Positions 35,139 through 44,272 of a stretch of 64,000 nucleotides of DNA are shown here, piece after piece (position 1 is the stretch's first letter; the number at the start of each line of letters is the position of its first letter). The DNA is taken from NCBI RefSeq assembly GCF_014323605.1, contig NZ_SCMB01000001.1, forward strand, positions 248,001-312,000, given 5' to 3'. The stretch comes from Lactobacillus kimbladii (GTDB lineage: Bacteria > Bacillota > Bacilli > Lactobacillales > Lactobacillaceae). Made by a program: the position numbers and the translations under genes. The notes below the pieces were generated by a model that saw only the letters and a program-made list of their open reading frames with translations, made no database searches and was not told the origin of the DNA.

Positions 35139-36716
35139 ATGTCAGATAAAGTTTACACAGATTATTTCTATAATTCCGAAGATTTTGATAAAAATCACGA
35201 AATGGGATACAAGGATCTTCACATTCCTGAAGGTGTTGAAGCTCAACCTTTAGTCGTTCCACCAGTATTAGAGCCTGATAAACAAGAAAACAATGATGTT
35301 TGGTACACAATTGAGTCCCAAGAAGGTGACTTCCAATTTTTGCCAGGTAAAAAGACTCATACTTGGGGCTACAACTTCCCAGTTCTTGGTAAGACCATGG
35401 TTTTAACCAGAGGTCAACATGTTCACGTAACTTTGAAGAATAGCTTGCCAGAATTGACTACTTACCACTGGCATGGTATGGAACTTTCAGGTCCTGGTAA
35501 CGATGGTGCTTGTCACTCACCGGTTTACCCAGGTGAAGAAAAGCACATTGACTTCATAGTTAAGCAACCAGCTGCTTTAACATGGCTTCATGCTCACCCA
35601 TGTCCATCAACTGCCATGCAAGTTTGGATGGGATTAGCTATGGGCGTTGTTATTACTGATGCTAACGAAGCTAAGTTGCCAATTCCTAAGACTTACGGCA
35701 AGGACGAGTTCCCAATTATTTTACAAGACCGTATTTTCCACGAAGACAACCAATTTGACTATAAGGCAGACTACAACGCAATGGGTATCTTTGGCGACAC
35801 TCCAATCATCAATGGTGTTGTTCGGCCATACGTTGATGTCACTACTCAAAAAGTACGTTTGCTTTTCTTAGGTGGTTCTAACCGTCGTGAATGGCGCCTG
35901 CACTTTAGCGATGACTTGGTAATGACCCAAATCGCAGGTGACGACTCATTCTTGGAGCACCCAGTTAAATTGACTAAAGTCTTAATTGGACCAGGTGAGC
36001 GTCAACAAGTAGTTGTTGATTTCAGCAATTATAAAGATGGCGATGTTGTCAACCTTTACACTGACGACTTCAAGCTGGTTGAATTCAGAATTCACAGTTA
36101 TGAAAAAGACGACAGCGTAATTCCTGATACTTTATTCAAAGCATATGATCCAGTTGTTAACCCTAACTCACCAGTTCCTCATGTTACTATGGATAACCAC
36201 AACATGATTAACGGCAAGTTGTTCTCAATGGAAAGAATTGACATGAAGCAGGAATTGATGAATGCTGAATACTGGGACGTAACTAACACTAACGATAAAG
36301 TTAACGGCATGTTGCACCCATTCCACACTCACGGAGCTCACTTCCTTGTTGTATCACGTAACGGTAAAGACCCATATCCAAACGAAAGAGGAGTTTATAA
36401 GGACACTATCGAAGTAGCACCTCAAGAAACAGTTCGTATAAAGGTTTACTTCCAAAACACTGGTGTCTTCATGTATCACTGCCACATTATCGAGCACGAA
36501 GATGCCGGTATGATGGCGCAAATTCAAATTGTTGATCCAAAACACCCAGACAAGAAATATCATTTGATGGACATGGAAACTCTGAATAAGGCTTTTGCTG
36601 AAGAAAGAGGCGTGCCAGAAGATGAAGTCTTCTGCCCAGGTATGGACGTTGAAGGTATGGCAGTTAAAGGTGAAGATCATAGTCTTGATGCTTTATCAAG
36701 CGCAACTCACCATTAA
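35139..36716 (+). CDS. Multicopper oxidase (laccase/bilirubin-oxidase type) with an odd C-terminal motif
   Basis: A 525-residue three-cupredoxin oxidase. Copper motifs are complete: TYHWHGMELSG (about residue 110), WLHAHPCPSTA (about 153), HPFHTHGAHF (about 395) and YHCHIIEHEDAGMM (about 447), with the type 1 Cys and an axial Met. Enzymes of this class oxidise phenols, bilirubin or metal ions and reduce oxygen to water. There is no signal peptide or Tat motif, so it should be cytoplasmic, unlike CueO. Codon choice is strongly biased, suggesting high expression. The last residues, SLDALSSATHH, resemble an ApbE flavinylation motif. Confidence 0.93.
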   Translation: MSDKVYTDYFYNSEDFDKNHEMGYKDLHIPEGVEAQPLVVPPVLEPDKQENNDVWYTIESQEGDFQFLPGKKTHTWGYNFPVLGKTMVLTRGQHVHVTLKNSLPELTTYHWHGMELSGPGNDGACHSPVYPGEEKHIDFIVKQPAALTWLHAHPCPSTAMQVWMGLAMGVVITDANEAKLPIPKTYGKDEFPIILQDRIFHEDNQFDYKADYNAMGIFGDTPIINGVVRPYVDVTTQKVRLLFLGGSNRREWRLHFSDDLVMTQIAGDDSFLEHPVKLTKVLIGPGERQQVVVDFSNYKDGDVVNLYTDDFKLVEFRIHSYEKDDSVIPDTLFKAYDPVVNPNSPVPHVTMDNHNMINGKLFSMERIDMKQELMNAEYWDVTNTNDKVNGMLHPFHTHGAHFLVVSRNGKDPYPNERGVYKDTIEVAPQETVRIKVYFQNTGVFMYHCHIIEHEDAGMMAQIQIVDPKHPDKKYHLMDMETLNKAFAEERGVPEDEVFCPGMDVEGMAVKGEDHSLDALSSATHH

Positions 36717-36743
36717 TCTCTACCTTCAATAAATAAAATTTAG

Positions 36744-36775
36744 CAAAATCGCTCATTAATTTGAGCGATTTTTTG
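36744..36775 (+). terminator. Terminator after the multicopper oxidase gene
   Basis: A 10-bp stem AAATCGCTCA/TGAGCGATTT with a 6-base loop and T6. Confidence 0.88.
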
Positions 36776-36808
36776 CTTTTAATAATCTTCCTATGTTTAA
36801 ATAGCTTT

Positions 36809-37519
36809 ATGAAAAAGAAAAGATTTTCCCTTAAAGCAATTTTGATACTACTATTGGGTATTTTTTCTCTAGGTTTAGTTTTTACAATCTTTAACTCGTC
36901 TGGTTTTAAAGACCGTTATGACTGGTTAACCTTGAAATCTTCCCAGAAGCTAAGTGTTCCCCTAGAAAATCAATATCCTGACCTGCCTAATGGTTGCGAA
37001 GTAACTTCTCTGTCAATGCTTTTACGCTATTATGGTATCAAGGTAAACAAACTAAATTTGTCTGAAAACATAAAACACGTTTCCTCTTATACTGATAATG
37101 GCAAATATCGGGGTAACCCTCATGTTGGTTTTGTTGGTTACATGAGTCAGGCAAATGCAGGATGGTGCGTTTATAATGAACCCTTAGAGCAAGTGGCCCT
37201 CAAGTACACTAATCGCATTCGTAATTTCACAAGCCATGATTTTATCGAAGTAATGAAACTGGTTTCTGACGGTCATCCGGTTCTGATCATTACTACCACC
37301 AATTTTAATCATGTGGGCGACATGCAAACGTGGCAGACAGCTCAAGGTGAGGTGCACGTGACTCCGTCTTCACATGCTTGTGTCATTACCGGCTTTGATA
37401 AAAAGGCACGTATTGTCTACGTCAACGATCCTTTTGGTCATAAAAATAAGAAAATTCCTTGGAAAAATCTGGAAAAAAGTTATAACCAGCAAGGTAAACA
37501 AGCATTATATTTAAAATAA
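36809..37519 (+). CDS. Membrane-anchored C39-like cysteine peptidase
   Basis: A 236-residue protein with a basic N-terminus (MKKKRFSLK), one hydrophobic segment at about residues 9-30 (signal or anchor) and an external C39_2-type papain-like domain. Candidate catalytic residues are Cys in LPNGCEVTSLSMLL, His in SSHACVITGFD and Asp/Asn in IVYVNDPFG. Substrate unknown; such proteins are common on lactobacilli. I choose the ATG at 36809. No good ribosome site precedes it. The longer frame from a TTG at 36761 starts inside the preceding terminator and is unlikely. Confidence 0.8.
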   Translation: MKKKRFSLKAILILLLGIFSLGLVFTIFNSSGFKDRYDWLTLKSSQKLSVPLENQYPDLPNGCEVTSLSMLLRYYGIKVNKLNLSENIKHVSSYTDNGKYRGNPHVGFVGYMSQANAGWCVYNEPLEQVALKYTNRIRNFTSHDFIEVMKLVSDGHPVLIITTTNFNHVGDMQTWQTAQGEVHVTPSSHACVITGFDKKARIVYVNDPFGHKNKKIPWKNLEKSYNQQGKQALYLK

Positions 37520-37554
37520 AAAAGAGCAGATTCAATTAAGAATCTGCTCTTTTT
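37517..37554. terminator. Bidirectional terminator after the C39 gene
   Basis: A 13-bp perfect stem (37521-37533 with 37540-37552), 6-base loop, T5 on the plus strand and T6 on the minus strand. It ends either the C39 transcript or the minus-strand transcript that contains the structured element next to it. Confidence 0.9.
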
Positions 37555-37560
37555 CAAATC

Positions 37561-37690
37561 GAGGCCCGTTAAAATTAACAGGTGACTACTTCTGTTCACA
37601 TCAGGTTGGTCAACCACCAGCACTTCCCGTGCCTGTCACTTAAGGCGGGTGTCCTCATACAAATACGCATCTCGCGTTTTTGTCGACTCG
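37561..37690. ncRNA. Unidentified structured RNA element, orientation uncertain
   Basis: A GC-richer, non-coding 130-base stretch with nested inverted repeats: GAGG (37561) with CCTC (37653), CCCG (37565) with CGGG (37646), GTGAC (37582) with GTCAC (37635), GCAC (37620) with GTGC (37629), and a GGTT/AACC hairpin at 37604-37615. A small ACGC/GCGT hairpin with T5 follows at about 37664-37682 on the plus strand. Read on the minus strand it would be the 3' part of the exporter transcript and end at the strong terminator at 37517-37554. A TACTTCTGTTCACATCAGG stretch on the plus strand faintly recalls SRP RNA, but the conserved tetraloop core is absent. Confidence 0.45.
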
Positions 37691-37692
37691 CA

Positions 37693-38169
37693 CTAATTAT
37701 TATACTTATCTAAATGACGTTTGTAAAATTTTTTTATTCTGAAGAAAATTTCCACGCACATATTTGACAAAAGCATTCCCAAAGCAATTGAACCTGTCAC
37801 AATTATCACTCTTAATACTGCATCATTTGCTCCACGCAAATTGCCGGAAGTTAATTCACGCACAGCCTGATAAGCGGGAACACCTGGCACTAAAGGCACA
37901 ATTGCAGGTATGTAAAAAACTGTAGCCGGACATTTTTTCATTCTGGCAAAAACTATGCCTAAAATGCCGATAGCAAAAGAGCCTAGTAAATTGGATAATA
38001 ACCGTCCCATTGACGCTCTCATTGCCAGCCAGTAAATAATCCAGCTAATAATACCACTCATACCGGCCAAATTAAGTACTCTGCGCGGGACATTGATTGT
38101 TAAGGCAAAGCCAGCTGAAGCAAGGTAGGCAAAAGCAATATTAATTACGATTTCTAACCAAAAAGGCAT
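37693..38169 (-). CDS. Threonine/serine exporter small subunit (ThrE C-terminal half, DUF3815)
   Basis: A 158-residue membrane protein with five hydrophobic segments. It includes RRVLNLAGMSGIISWIIYWLA, FYIPAIVPLVPGVPAYQAVREL and IALGMLLSNM. The PAIVPLVPG motif marks the DUF3815/ThrE_2 half of ThrE-type exporters. It starts 3 bases after the larger subunit's stop, so the two are co-translated. They likely form a split transporter exporting threonine or serine. The substrate is inferred from the family. Confidence 0.88.
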   Translation of the reverse strand: MPFWLEIVINIAFAYLASAGFALTINVPRRVLNLAGMSGIISWIIYWLAMRASMGRLLSNLLGSFAIGILGIVFARMKKCPATVFYIPAIVPLVPGVPAYQAVRELTSGNLRGANDAVLRVIIVTGSIALGMLLSNMCVEIFFRIKKFYKRHLDKYNN

Positions 38170-38172
38170 TTT

Positions 38173-38949
38173 TTAAGCTCCTAAAAATTTCAATACAATA
38201 CCAACTCCACCGCCTAATGCAAATGCTGTCAGCAGCGCCTCACAAATTTTTACCATTCCTGAAAGTATATCGCCTTTAAACAGGTCTCGCAATGCATTAG
38301 TCAAGGCAAGACCCGGAACAAGCGGCATTAATGCACCTGTTAGAATATGGTCAATAATCATCTGTGGGAAAAGTCGAACTAAACCGGCAGCAATGACCGT
38401 CATAATCAGAGCTGCAACAAGTTCTGCTAAGAATCTAACGTTAGTAAAACGTTTAAAATAATAAAATGAGATAAACCCGGCTGCTCCCACAACAGCCGCT
38501 GCGGGAAAATCAATCCAGTCATAATTATTCATGAACAATACCATGAGCGTTGCGCTCAAAATTGCGGCGCCAGTTGTCTGCAGCCATATAGGAAAAGTAG
38601 GATAACTTCCCTTGGCCATCTTGGTAACTTCGCTTTTAACCTCTTGCAAAGTAATTTTTTTATCCGCAAAAGCCCGGGACAAAGAATTAATGCGATCAAC
38701 TAGTTCCAAGTTGATATTGCGCTCATGTACAAGAGTACTCTGGCAATAGTTACCGTGATCCAAACTCATAAATACACCAGTTGGTACCACAAAAACACGT
38801 GGATCAGGTTCACCGGCGCTTTTAGCAATGCGCACCATTGTATCTTCAACCCGATACATTTCACTGCCGCCTTCAATCATTAATTCACCGGCAGTTAGGC
38901 AAGTCTCAAGTAAATCTTGGTAAAATAATTCACCTGGTCTAGCACTCAT
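38173..38949 (-). CDS. Threonine/serine exporter large subunit (ThrE N-terminal half, DUF1212)
   Basis: A 258-residue protein. The cytoplasmic N-terminal half (about 1-125) contains GELMIEGGSEMYRVEDTMVRIA, VFVVPTGVFMSL and LSRAFADKKITLQEVKSEV. About five membrane segments follow, including TGALMPLVPGLALTNALRDL, the DUF1212/ThrE_1 signature. It works with the small subunit encoded directly after it. A fused, unrelated-by-position ThrE-type gene starts at 63005. Confidence 0.9.
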   Translation of the reverse strand: MSARPGELFYQDLLETCLTAGELMIEGGSEMYRVEDTMVRIAKSAGEPDPRVFVVPTGVFMSLDHGNYCQSTLVHERNINLELVDRINSLSRAFADKKITLQEVKSEVTKMAKGSYPTFPIWLQTTGAAILSATLMVLFMNNYDWIDFPAAAVVGAAGFISFYYFKRFTNVRFLAELVAALIMTVIAAGLVRLFPQMIIDHILTGALMPLVPGLALTNALRDLFKGDILSGMVKICEALLTAFALGGGVGIVLKFLGA

Positions 38950-38957
38950 TTTTCACC

Positions 38958-40505
38958 TCAAAGTTTATTCATAGTCTCAATATCAATAGTTTTATCAACC
39001 CAATTGCCTTGGAAAAAATCACGTTCATGGCTCACAATAATCACTCCACCAGGAAACTTGATGATAGCCTGTCTTAATGCGTCTTTAGAATCCCGGTCCA
39101 AATGATTGGTTGGCTCATCCAAAAATAATAAATTTGCCGGTTCAAATAACATTTTTGCCAGTTTGACTTTTTCTTGCTCACCGCCTGATAGCTTTTTCAA
39201 AGGGCTCATTGCCTGTTGAGCAGTGACGCCCAATTTTGCTAAAGCTCCTCTTAATTCTTTAGGCTTTATGCGTTCAAAATTTTCCTGCAAATATTGCAGA
39301 GGCGTCATATTGTTATTCGGCCAAGTTAATTCCTGCTTAAAGTAGGCAATTTTGGCAGTTTCAGATAATTTATAAGTGCCAAAAATCGGGTCTAGTTGAC
39401 CTAATAATGTTTTTAATAGTGTTGATTTTCCAATACCATTAAAACCGGTAATAGCAACTTTTTCATTGCCTCCAACCGAAAAATTGAACGCTTCTTTGAC
39501 TAACGCCTGGTCATAACCAATTACTAAATCCTGCGTTTGCAATAAAAGGTTGGCTGCTGTAGCCACATAAGGAAATGCAAAGTGCGGTTTATGGTTATTT
39601 TTAGGTGGATTCAGTACATCCATTTTCGCAAGTTGCCGTGCCCGTGATTTTGCACTTTTTGAACGGGTACCAGCCTTATTTTTACGGATATAAGCTTCAG
39701 TTTTGGCGATCTTGCGCTGCTGATTACTGTAAGCCTTCATATACGTTTCCCGATTAGCTTCTTTTTGACGCATTGCTTGTTTTAAAGTTCCGGTATAACG
39801 CGTTATTGTACCAATATCTATATCAATAATACAATTGGCAATTTTGTCTAAAAAGTCGTAATCATGGCTAACAACGATGAAAGCACCAGCAAAATTATTC
39901 AGATAGTCAACGAGCCAATCTATGTGTGAAACATCAAGATAGTTGGTCGGCTCATCTAACAGCAATACATCTGGTGTTTGCAAGAGTAATTTAGCTAAAA
40001 TAATTTTTGACCTTTGACCACCTGACAATTGACTCACATCATGATCATATCCCAGCTCTGCCAGACCTAACCCAGAAGCAACGCGCTCAATTTCGGTATC
40101 AATATTATAAAAATTATTTTCTTCCAAATAGGTTTGCATTTTACCCGCTTTTTCTAGTAAAGAACTATCACCTTCAGCTGCATACTTTTCATACAAAGAA
40201 CTTAATTCTTTTTCTTTACGATAAAGTGGTGCAAAAGCTGTGCGTAAAAACTGGCGAATTGTTACCCCCGGTTTCAACTTGGCATACTGGTCAAGGTAAC
40301 CTATAGTAATTTTGTTTTGCCATCTAATTTGTCCTTCATCAGGTAGTATTTCACCAGTTAAAATTTTAATCAAGGTTGATTTACCGACCCCATTTTGACC
40401 AGTCACACCCATATGATCCTCTTTGTTGAGTACGAAACTAGCATTTTCATACAAAGTTTTATCTTCAAAACCTTGTCCCAAATTTTTAACTGTGAGTAAG
40501 CTCAT
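38958..40505 (-). CDS. ABC-F family ATPase, ribosome-associated
   Basis: A 515-residue soluble protein with two ABC domains. Walker A sites are GQNGVGKST (about residue 37) and GFNGIGKST (about 350); signatures are LSGGQRSK and LSGGEQEK; Walker B sites are VLLLDEPTNYLD and LLFLDEPTNHLD. The inter-domain linker (about 230-310) is helical and very basic (RKIAKTEAYIRKNKAGTRSKSAKSRARQ), as in ABC-F proteins that enter the ribosomal E site. No membrane partner exists. It could be a translation factor or an antibiotic-protection protein; sequence alone does not tell. Confidence 0.92.
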   Translation of the reverse strand: MSLLTVKNLGQGFEDKTLYENASFVLNKEDHMGVTGQNGVGKSTLIKILTGEILPDEGQIRWQNKITIGYLDQYAKLKPGVTIRQFLRTAFAPLYRKEKELSSLYEKYAAEGDSSLLEKAGKMQTYLEENNFYNIDTEIERVASGLGLAELGYDHDVSQLSGGQRSKIILAKLLLQTPDVLLLDEPTNYLDVSHIDWLVDYLNNFAGAFIVVSHDYDFLDKIANCIIDIDIGTITRYTGTLKQAMRQKEANRETYMKAYSNQQRKIAKTEAYIRKNKAGTRSKSAKSRARQLAKMDVLNPPKNNHKPHFAFPYVATAANLLLQTQDLVIGYDQALVKEAFNFSVGGNEKVAITGFNGIGKSTLLKTLLGQLDPIFGTYKLSETAKIAYFKQELTWPNNNMTPLQYLQENFERIKPKELRGALAKLGVTAQQAMSPLKKLSGGEQEKVKLAKMLFEPANLLFLDEPTNHLDRDSKDALRQAIIKFPGGVIIVSHERDFFQGNWVDKTIDIETMNKL

Positions 40506-40591
40506 TATGCATCTCCCTAAATATCAATATAAGTTGTACAAAATAAAGTAAAACTACCTTTAATCTTTTGGCCTGGCTTTGCTAATATGCA

Positions 40592-40618
40592 CAATAAAAA
40601 AGTGGGCTATTTGCCCAC
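40592..40618 (-). terminator. Terminator overlapping a stop codon
   Basis: A 6-bp GC stem GTGGGC/GCCCAC (40602-40607 with 40613-40618), 5-base loop and T6 on the minus strand. The stop codon of the small membrane protein lies inside the hairpin. Confidence 0.75.
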
Positions 40619-40981
40619 CTTTTCATCATTTTCTTGCTCATATTTCTGCAAGGAATCCAATACTTTAGGCCAATAACGCTTAGGTAAAATCAACTGCAAT
40701 TTATCATTATATATTGGAAAATCGCTTGCTTTCATACCAGTAATTTTAGCTAAATCTTTATTAGATAAATGATGTTCACGTGCAATTCGTTTAATTTCAA
40801 CGGAGGCATAACCGCGAAACCATGAAAGAGCAAAGAAAAATAAGGCAAATAAGCTTGCTGTTAATACAGCAACGGTTAAATTCCAATGAAATGTGCGTAA
40901 GCAAATGAACGCTATCGCAATAAAAGCAATAAAGGCTGATATAGTACTATAAACAGCTAGGAAAACAGATTGCTTATGCAT
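40607..40981 (-). CDS. Small membrane protein of unknown function
   Basis: A 124-residue protein with two hydrophobic segments (about 7-27 and 33-53) and a cytoplasmic C-terminus. That part has a helix-turn-helix-like stretch, EIKRIAREHHLSNKDLAKITG, then LPKRYWPKVLDSLQKYEQENDEK. I do not recognise the family. AAAGGAGC precedes the ATG. It follows the LCP gene on the same strand by 27 bases and may share its transcript. Confidence 0.65.
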   Translation of the reverse strand: MHKQSVFLAVYSTISAFIAFIAIAFICLRTFHWNLTVAVLTASLFALFFFALSWFRGYASVEIKRIAREHHLSNKDLAKITGMKASDFPIYNDKLQLILPKRYWPKVLDSLQKYEQENDEKVGK

Positions 40982-41008
40982 ATTTATTATGCTCCTTTGC
41001 TAGAACAG

Positions 41009-42193
41009 TTATTGACCTGCAGAATTATCTCCACTTGTTCCAGTTCCTGAAAAATTGTCAGTTGATTCTTCAGTTACTACTGAACGGTAAATTTGGTAAT
41101 TAGTAAATGGACTGGGATCCTTCCACTTAATATTATTATTCTGCTCATTTAACTTATTGAGTTTCGTTTCATCATTATCCAATACTCTTTTATCCAAGTC
41201 AAGATTGGTACGTATCTTGTCAGAAGCTTTTTGAAGTTCTTTAGTTGATGCTACTTGAATAGATGCTCCATCAATCCAAGCATCATGCCCCTGAATATAA
41301 CCACTGGAAATATTCTGTGAGCAGCCGCGGTAAGTCAGAGCTAAGGCTAGCATATCATTAAACGTAAGGTTAGTTTTGACATATTTTGAGAAGATATTAA
41401 CCAACTTGCGATAATTCGTAATTGAATCAACTGAAATAGCTTTATGAACTACAGCAGTGATAACTTGCCTTTGACGCATTTGCCTGCCATAATCACCTCG
41501 AGGATCATCATGGCGCATTCTAACATATGCTACAGCATGACGTCCGTTTAAGTGTTGTTTTCCCTTGTGAAAATCACACCAATCATATGAAAACTTGAAA
41601 GGTACTTTAACGTCAACTCCACCAACAGCGTCAACTAGGCTTTTTAGTGCCTTCATATTTACTTCCACATAGTAATGAATAGGAACACCTATTAGGGCTG
41701 AAACGGTTCTCATTGAAGCAGAACTGCCTCCAATACCATATGCCGAATTAACCCGAAACATATTGTACTTGTTTCCAGGATCACCTAATATATTAGCAAG
41801 AGTGTCTCGAGGAATTGAAGTCATTGTCGACTTATTTTTAGCAGGATTTGCTGTTGCCAAAATCAAAGTATCCGAATTTCCTTTGTCATGTCGTCCTTCA
41901 ATTCCTTGATCAACTCCGAGAATTAAAACAGAAATTGGTTGTCTATTGGCAATTCGTGCAGATGTGGCATAATTACCACCATTGCCATCAATTGCACTGT
42001 GCAAAGCAAAATACATGTGAGCTATCCAGGCCAGCCCGAAGCAGACACATAAAACAGTTACTATACCACAAATCCGAGCAAAAACGCTGCCTTTAAAGGC
42101 TTTAGCTGGTTCTGCTAAAGCAATATTTCGATGAAGATTTAGAGAAAAATGCTTTTTACGGTAATCTTCTCTGCGTTTTGAATTTGGATTCAT
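41009..42193 (-). CDS. LytR-CpsA-Psr (LCP) family wall-polymer ligase, second copy
   Basis: A 394-residue protein: basic cytoplasmic N-terminus, one membrane segment at about residues 45-70, and an extracellular LCP domain with VLILGVDQGIEGRHDKGNSDTLILATANP, SIPRDTLANIL, VNMKALKSLVDAVGGVDV and RMRHDDPRGDYGRQMRQRQVI. The last 30 residues are Ser/Thr/Gly-rich. It shares the arginine-rich catalytic segment with the copy at 15904-17025. The ATG at 42193 is preferred; AAAGGG lies 13 bases upstream. A TTG at 42247 is also open. Confidence 0.9.
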   Translation of the reverse strand: MNPNSKRREDYRKKHFSLNLHRNIALAEPAKAFKGSVFARICGIVTVLCVCFGLAWIAHMYFALHSAIDGNGGNYATSARIANRQPISVLILGVDQGIEGRHDKGNSDTLILATANPAKNKSTMTSIPRDTLANILGDPGNKYNMFRVNSAYGIGGSSASMRTVSALIGVPIHYYVEVNMKALKSLVDAVGGVDVKVPFKFSYDWCDFHKGKQHLNGRHAVAYVRMRHDDPRGDYGRQMRQRQVITAVVHKAISVDSITNYRKLVNIFSKYVKTNLTFNDMLALALTYRGCSQNISSGYIQGHDAWIDGASIQVASTKELQKASDKIRTNLDLDKRVLDNDETKLNKLNEQNNNIKWKDPSPFTNYQIYRSVVTEESTDNFSGTGTSGDNSAGQ

Positions 42194-42340
42194 TCTTCTA
42201 TACAAACCCTTTCGTAGTTGTCCATCTATTATTTTTAACACTTTCAAACTTGAATTAAAATAATATCAATTATAATTAATAATATCTTATTTTTTAATCT
42301 TTAGTATAATTTAGTTAAATAGCTAAAAAGGAGAATCTTT

Positions 42341-44146
42341 ATGTCAATTCCTAAACGTGATGAAGTCCCAGAAAATCTTAAATGGGATTTAACCAGGATA
42401 TTTAAAACTGATAATGACTGGAAAGATGAATATACACTTGTCAAAAAAGAAATACCAGTTTTAAGCACTTTAAAAGAAAATTTTACCACTTCTGGTGCAT
42501 CTTTATATAATGATATTACTCAAATTTTAACAGTTGGTCGGAGACTGGAAAAAGTCTATTCTTATGCTACTCTTGCCAGTGATGTTGATACTGGAAATGC
42601 CCACTATTTAAGCTATGTAGCTCAAGTGCAGGGACTAGCCAGCCAGTTCGAAGCTGCTACTTCTTTTATGAATCCAGCAATTTTAAGCCTTTCAGCAGAA
42701 AAGTTGGGTGCTTTAGAACAAGAAGAGCCTAAACTCAGCAACTACAAACACTTACTTGATCAAATTACCAGATTGCGACCATATACGCTATCTGCAGAAG
42801 AAGAAAAGCTAATTGCAGATGCTGGTGATGCTTTATCTGCTTCCGAAAACACTTATAACGTTCTAACCAATTCAGATATGGAATATGGCTATACTCAGGA
42901 TGATAACGGTGAAATGGTTCAACTTTCCGATGGCTTATACTCGCTGCTTATTCAATCCCAAAATCGTGAAGTACGTAAAAATGCTTTTGATTCCATGTAT
43001 ACTACTTACGGACAATTTGAAAATTCCCTGGCGGCAACCCTTTCGGGTGCTGTCAAGGAACATAACTATAATGCCCGCGTTCACCATTATCTATCAGCTC
43101 GTGAGAGTGCAATGAATGCAAATGGCGTACCATTAGTCGTTTACGATACTTTGATTGATGAAGTCGATGAACACTTAGACCTATTGCATGAATATGTAGC
43201 GTTACGCAAACAGATTTTAGGCTTAAAGGATCTGCAAATGTGGGACATGTATGTTCCATTAACTGGTAAACCAGCATTGAGCTATACTTTTGAGCAAGCT
43301 AAAGCAGAAGCCAAAAAGGCATTAGCACCATTAGGAGAGGACTATTTAAAGCAGGTCGACTATATTTTTAATAATCGCGTAATTGACGTGGTTGAATCAC
43401 AGAATAAAGCTACCGGAGCATATTCTGGCGGCTGCTATGACACAGATGCATATGAATTACTCAATTGGGAAGACAATGTTGATTCATTATACACACTAGT
43501 TCATGAAACAGGTCACTCTGTCCACAGTATGTATACTAGGCAAAATCAGCCGTATGTTTATGGTGATTATCCTATCTTTGTTGCTGAAATAGCTTCTACA
43601 ACTAATGAAAATATTTTAACAGAATACTTTTTGGCTCATATTACCGATCCTAAAACGCGTGCCTTTGTCCTTAATTACTACCTGGATTCTTTCAAAGGAA
43701 CCTTGTTTAGGCAAACGCAGTTTGCTGAATTTGAACAAAAAATTCACGAAATGGATGCAAATGGTGAACCATTAACAGCTGATCGTTTAGATGATATCTA
43801 CGGTAAAATTAATCAGCGCTATTACGGTGATGCAGTAGAATCTGGTGGAGAAATTGCTAAAGAATGGGCCAGAGTACCTCATTTTTATTACAACTTCTAT
43901 GTTTATCAATACGCTACAGGTTTTGCCGCAGCCACTGCCTTAGCAAACAATGTCGTTCATGGATCTACCGAGCAACGAAATGCCTATTTGAACTTTCTAA
44001 AAGCTGGCTCTAGTGATTATCCTGCTGAAATCATGAAAAAAGCTGGAGTTGATATGACGAAGCCTGATTATTTAGAAGAAGCTTTTAAAACTTTTGCCAA
44101 TCGTTTAAGCGAATTTAGGAAAATTATCCAAAATAATTATAATTAA
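42341..44146 (+). CDS. pepF: Oligoendopeptidase F
   Basis: A 601-residue cytoplasmic M3B metallopeptidase. The zinc site is LVHETGHSVHSMYT (about residue 388; two His and Glu), with the third ligand expected in FVAEIASTTNENIL. The conserved GGEIAKEWARVPHFYYNFYVYQYATGF segment lies near residue 505-530. It digests peptides of roughly 7-17 residues brought in by peptide transporters, supplying amino acids. Length is standard. GGAG lies before the ATG and a strong terminator follows. Monocistronic, divergent from the LCP gene. Confidence 0.97.
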   Translation: MSIPKRDEVPENLKWDLTRIFKTDNDWKDEYTLVKKEIPVLSTLKENFTTSGASLYNDITQILTVGRRLEKVYSYATLASDVDTGNAHYLSYVAQVQGLASQFEAATSFMNPAILSLSAEKLGALEQEEPKLSNYKHLLDQITRLRPYTLSAEEEKLIADAGDALSASENTYNVLTNSDMEYGYTQDDNGEMVQLSDGLYSLLIQSQNREVRKNAFDSMYTTYGQFENSLAATLSGAVKEHNYNARVHHYLSARESAMNANGVPLVVYDTLIDEVDEHLDLLHEYVALRKQILGLKDLQMWDMYVPLTGKPALSYTFEQAKAEAKKALAPLGEDYLKQVDYIFNNRVIDVVESQNKATGAYSGGCYDTDAYELLNWEDNVDSLYTLVHETGHSVHSMYTRQNQPYVYGDYPIFVAEIASTTNENILTEYFLAHITDPKTRAFVLNYYLDSFKGTLFRQTQFAEFEQKIHEMDANGEPLTADRLDDIYGKINQRYYGDAVESGGEIAKEWARVPHFYYNFYVYQYATGFAAATALANNVVHGSTEQRNAYLNFLKAGSSDYPAEIMKKAGVDMTKPDYLEEAFKTFANRLSEFRKIIQNNYN

Positions 44147-44205
44147 TACTTGCATCTTTTAGTTACAAATAATATAACTGGTATGTAAATAATAATTTCT
44201 CACAT

Positions 44206-44242
44206 CAAAAGCCACTCCTATTTTTAAGAAGTGGCTTTTTTC
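44206..44242 (+). terminator. Terminator after pepF
   Basis: A 10-bp stem (44207-44216 with 44230-44239), 13-base loop and T6. Confidence 0.85.
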
Positions 44243-44272
44243 TGTTATAAAAATATTAATGATAGTCAAAAA

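Noticed and set aside
37561-37660. SRP RNA on the plus strand
   Set aside because: The stretch TACTTCTGTTCACATCAGG resembles SRP RNA, but the apical stem and the AGCAGC side of the conserved loop do not match, so I left it unassigned.
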